Origin: Chrysomallon squamiferum
Taxonomy: Eukaryota > Mollusca > Gastropoda > Neomphalida > Peltospiridae
Assembly (NCBI GenBank): GCA_012295275.1
Contig: CM022666.1
Location: 11,069,077-11,133,076, forward strand
Direction of reading: 5' to 3'
DNA length: 64,000 nucleotides
Positions within the stretch are counted from its first letter, which is position 1. Every line of letters starts with the position of its first letter. The notes beneath the pieces are model-generated. The model made no database searches, was not told the origin of the DNA, and saw nothing but the letters and a program-made list of their open reading frames with translations. Positions 62,401-64,000 of the stretch are shown here, in pieces. The position numbers and the translations under genes were made by a program.

Positions 62401-64000
62401 ATAGAAAAGACTAATTTTCATAAAATTCGGATAGAATGTTTTGGTGTAGGTTGTATCCAAAACTTTTATAATTCATTATGTATGTATGCATGTAACAACT
62501 TATGAGCATGTTATTTTAATTTTATTACTGCTATGTCATTATGAGATAAAAAATAAAAATACCATTCAATTTGTTAGAAAGTACATAAGCCGTAAAGTAC
62601 ATTTTATCTGCATTTTCTTGCAGGGATGAATAATTGAATGAATGTTTAATGACACTGCATATAAAATACATTAATAACTGGTTACCAAATGAAATGTTCA
62701 TGTATAAACCCATAAACAGGAACAGCTAATATTAAATGTTTTGTTATTTTTATATATCATAGAGAACTGGTTGAAAGAACCAAACAGAAGTGAGCCTGTA
62801 ACCTACCACACATAAACACGCATTCTACATTTTATGTGAAATCCTTCCATATTTGCAAAACGTTGCATGATAATACTAAGACCAACTGAAATATGTTTGA
62901 CATTAATCTGAGTATACATTTGTTCTAGAGAAGAACAGCTGTTTCACATAAAATCCTATTATTACAATTTGCATGTCAACCTGCAGATTACGTTGCTTGA
63001 TTACTAAAAATGACATAATGATAACACACATACACATATTCATCTCTTGCATTATCCCTGTTATAAATTCATTATAAAATAACAATCTGCATTCACAAGC
63101 AAACACACAGTATACTACTTACTGAACACTAAAGAAGACAAGATACCATATCAAAAACATAACCTATACAAAACTCAAATTGTTTTAAACACCACATTCA
63201 AAGAAAGTTTCTTTTTTTCACATCAATAAAAATCTAACAGTTATCACCTTTTTCAAAAAAGCATGTCAGTAAAATGTGGTTTATTAATTAAATCTAACAA
63301 AATTCTATTTGAAATCCTTCATAATTTTTAACCAGTAAATATTAACAATTTTGTCAAATGATAACAAAATCTAGAAATACTATTACGTTTATTTTATTAA
63401 CATGTGCTGCTTCAGTACAAACAAATGTGTGAATCGGAAGTCACCACCCCAACTTTAACAATCTTTCACTTCAGGTAATTCCGTTTTTCACCATTTACAC
63501 ATTTCCTTCTACATATAAGTACTTCCAGTAGTGTGCCCAGTTTATTTTATTTTTATTTTTTATATATGGCTTTTAATACTACAGCGTAAATGTATATTTT
63601 TATTTATGTCAAATCTAGGAAAGAGGTCATCATCTGAAAAGGAGGACACCTCACAATTGTAACACTCCTTACAATTGTTCATTATTCATTTTAAAACACA
63701 ATCCAGTCTAGTCTGGCTTTATGGGGAGATTGTAGTTAACAAAAAATAATTTATGTCATAACTGCGCATTATGCAGTACACAAATATTTATGTTACTGAA
63801 AGTAATAGTGGGAAATAAATTCAGATGTGCAGATTTTACAGTTCATAGACTCTTTAAGGATAAGTTAATTATGTTCATTAATCCATACTTTAAAGTTCAT
63901 TCACTTGTTAATCTATTATTCCATAAATAAATGCTATTACATATTATTTTCAGTTAGTACATCATTGATTCTGCGATAGTCAGAAGAACAAAGTTGTAAT
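59462..64000 (-). other. Sequence upstream of exon 1a, probably intron of a longer transcript
   Basis: This stretch stays CpG-poor to the window edge, which suggests it is still inside a transcribed, methylated unit and that a further upstream (long-isoform) first exon lies beyond the window. A 25-nt poly(A) tract is at 60,721-60,745. A short duplicated TATATAAAACTA motif occurs at about 60,095-60,140. No exon with a correct donor phase was recognised. Confidence 0.4.

Overview
The window looks like nuclear DNA from an animal, most probably a mollusc. It is strongly AT-rich and intron-dominated, full of (TA)n, (CA)n, (GA)n, AAT/AAC and GATA/GACA-type microsatellites. It also carries decayed short retroposon blocks that I recognise as the SINE type widespread in molluscan genomes (best copy 12,687-12,805). 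Nothing bacterial, organellar or viral is visible, and I see no rRNA genes, tRNA genes or CRISPR arrays. The class of mollusc cannot be settled from the sequence.

One protein-coding gene can be defended: a TSC22-domain (TSC22D / Drosophila bunched) transcription-regulator gene on the minus strand. Its invariant 3' part consists of a 46-nt exon (32,007-32,052, ending its peptide AIDNKIEQAM) and a terminal exon (25,812-26,006) carrying the TSC box and a four-leucine zipper. Upstream, at 43.6, 54.1 and 59.4 kb, three separate short exons each open with an ATG and end in a GTAAG donor. All three end with two bases of a codon left over, which is exactly the phase the 46-nt exon needs. A fourth candidate first exon at 29.4-29.6 kb lies inside the last intron, has its own TATA box and ends in phase 0, the phase needed to splice directly to the terminal exon. 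The model therefore predicts at least four short isoforms (146, 94, 126 and 103 residues) with different N-termini on one dimerisation domain. A long-isoform first exon, if present, would lie beyond position 64,000. Weaker promoter-like spots are at 34.8, 50.4 and 57.1 kb.

Layout. 1 to about 20,500: CpG-replete, gene-free flank with microsatellites, SINE fragments, a 4 x 29 bp minisatellite (4,785), a complete TA-flanked 337-bp terminal-inverted-repeat element (18,514-18,850) and a striking excess of the palindrome TGACGTCA (nine copies). About 20,500-25,811: CpG-poor presumed 3' UTR and gene end. 26,007-64,000: CpG-poor introns holding degenerate 40-60 bp tandem arrays, a tRNA-derived SINE (56.3 kb), a decayed inverted-repeat element (39.6 kb) and small CpG-rich islets that coincide with the alternative first exons. 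The sharp CpG change near 20.5 kb is what invertebrate germline gene-body methylation would leave, and it gives an independent estimate of where the transcription unit ends.
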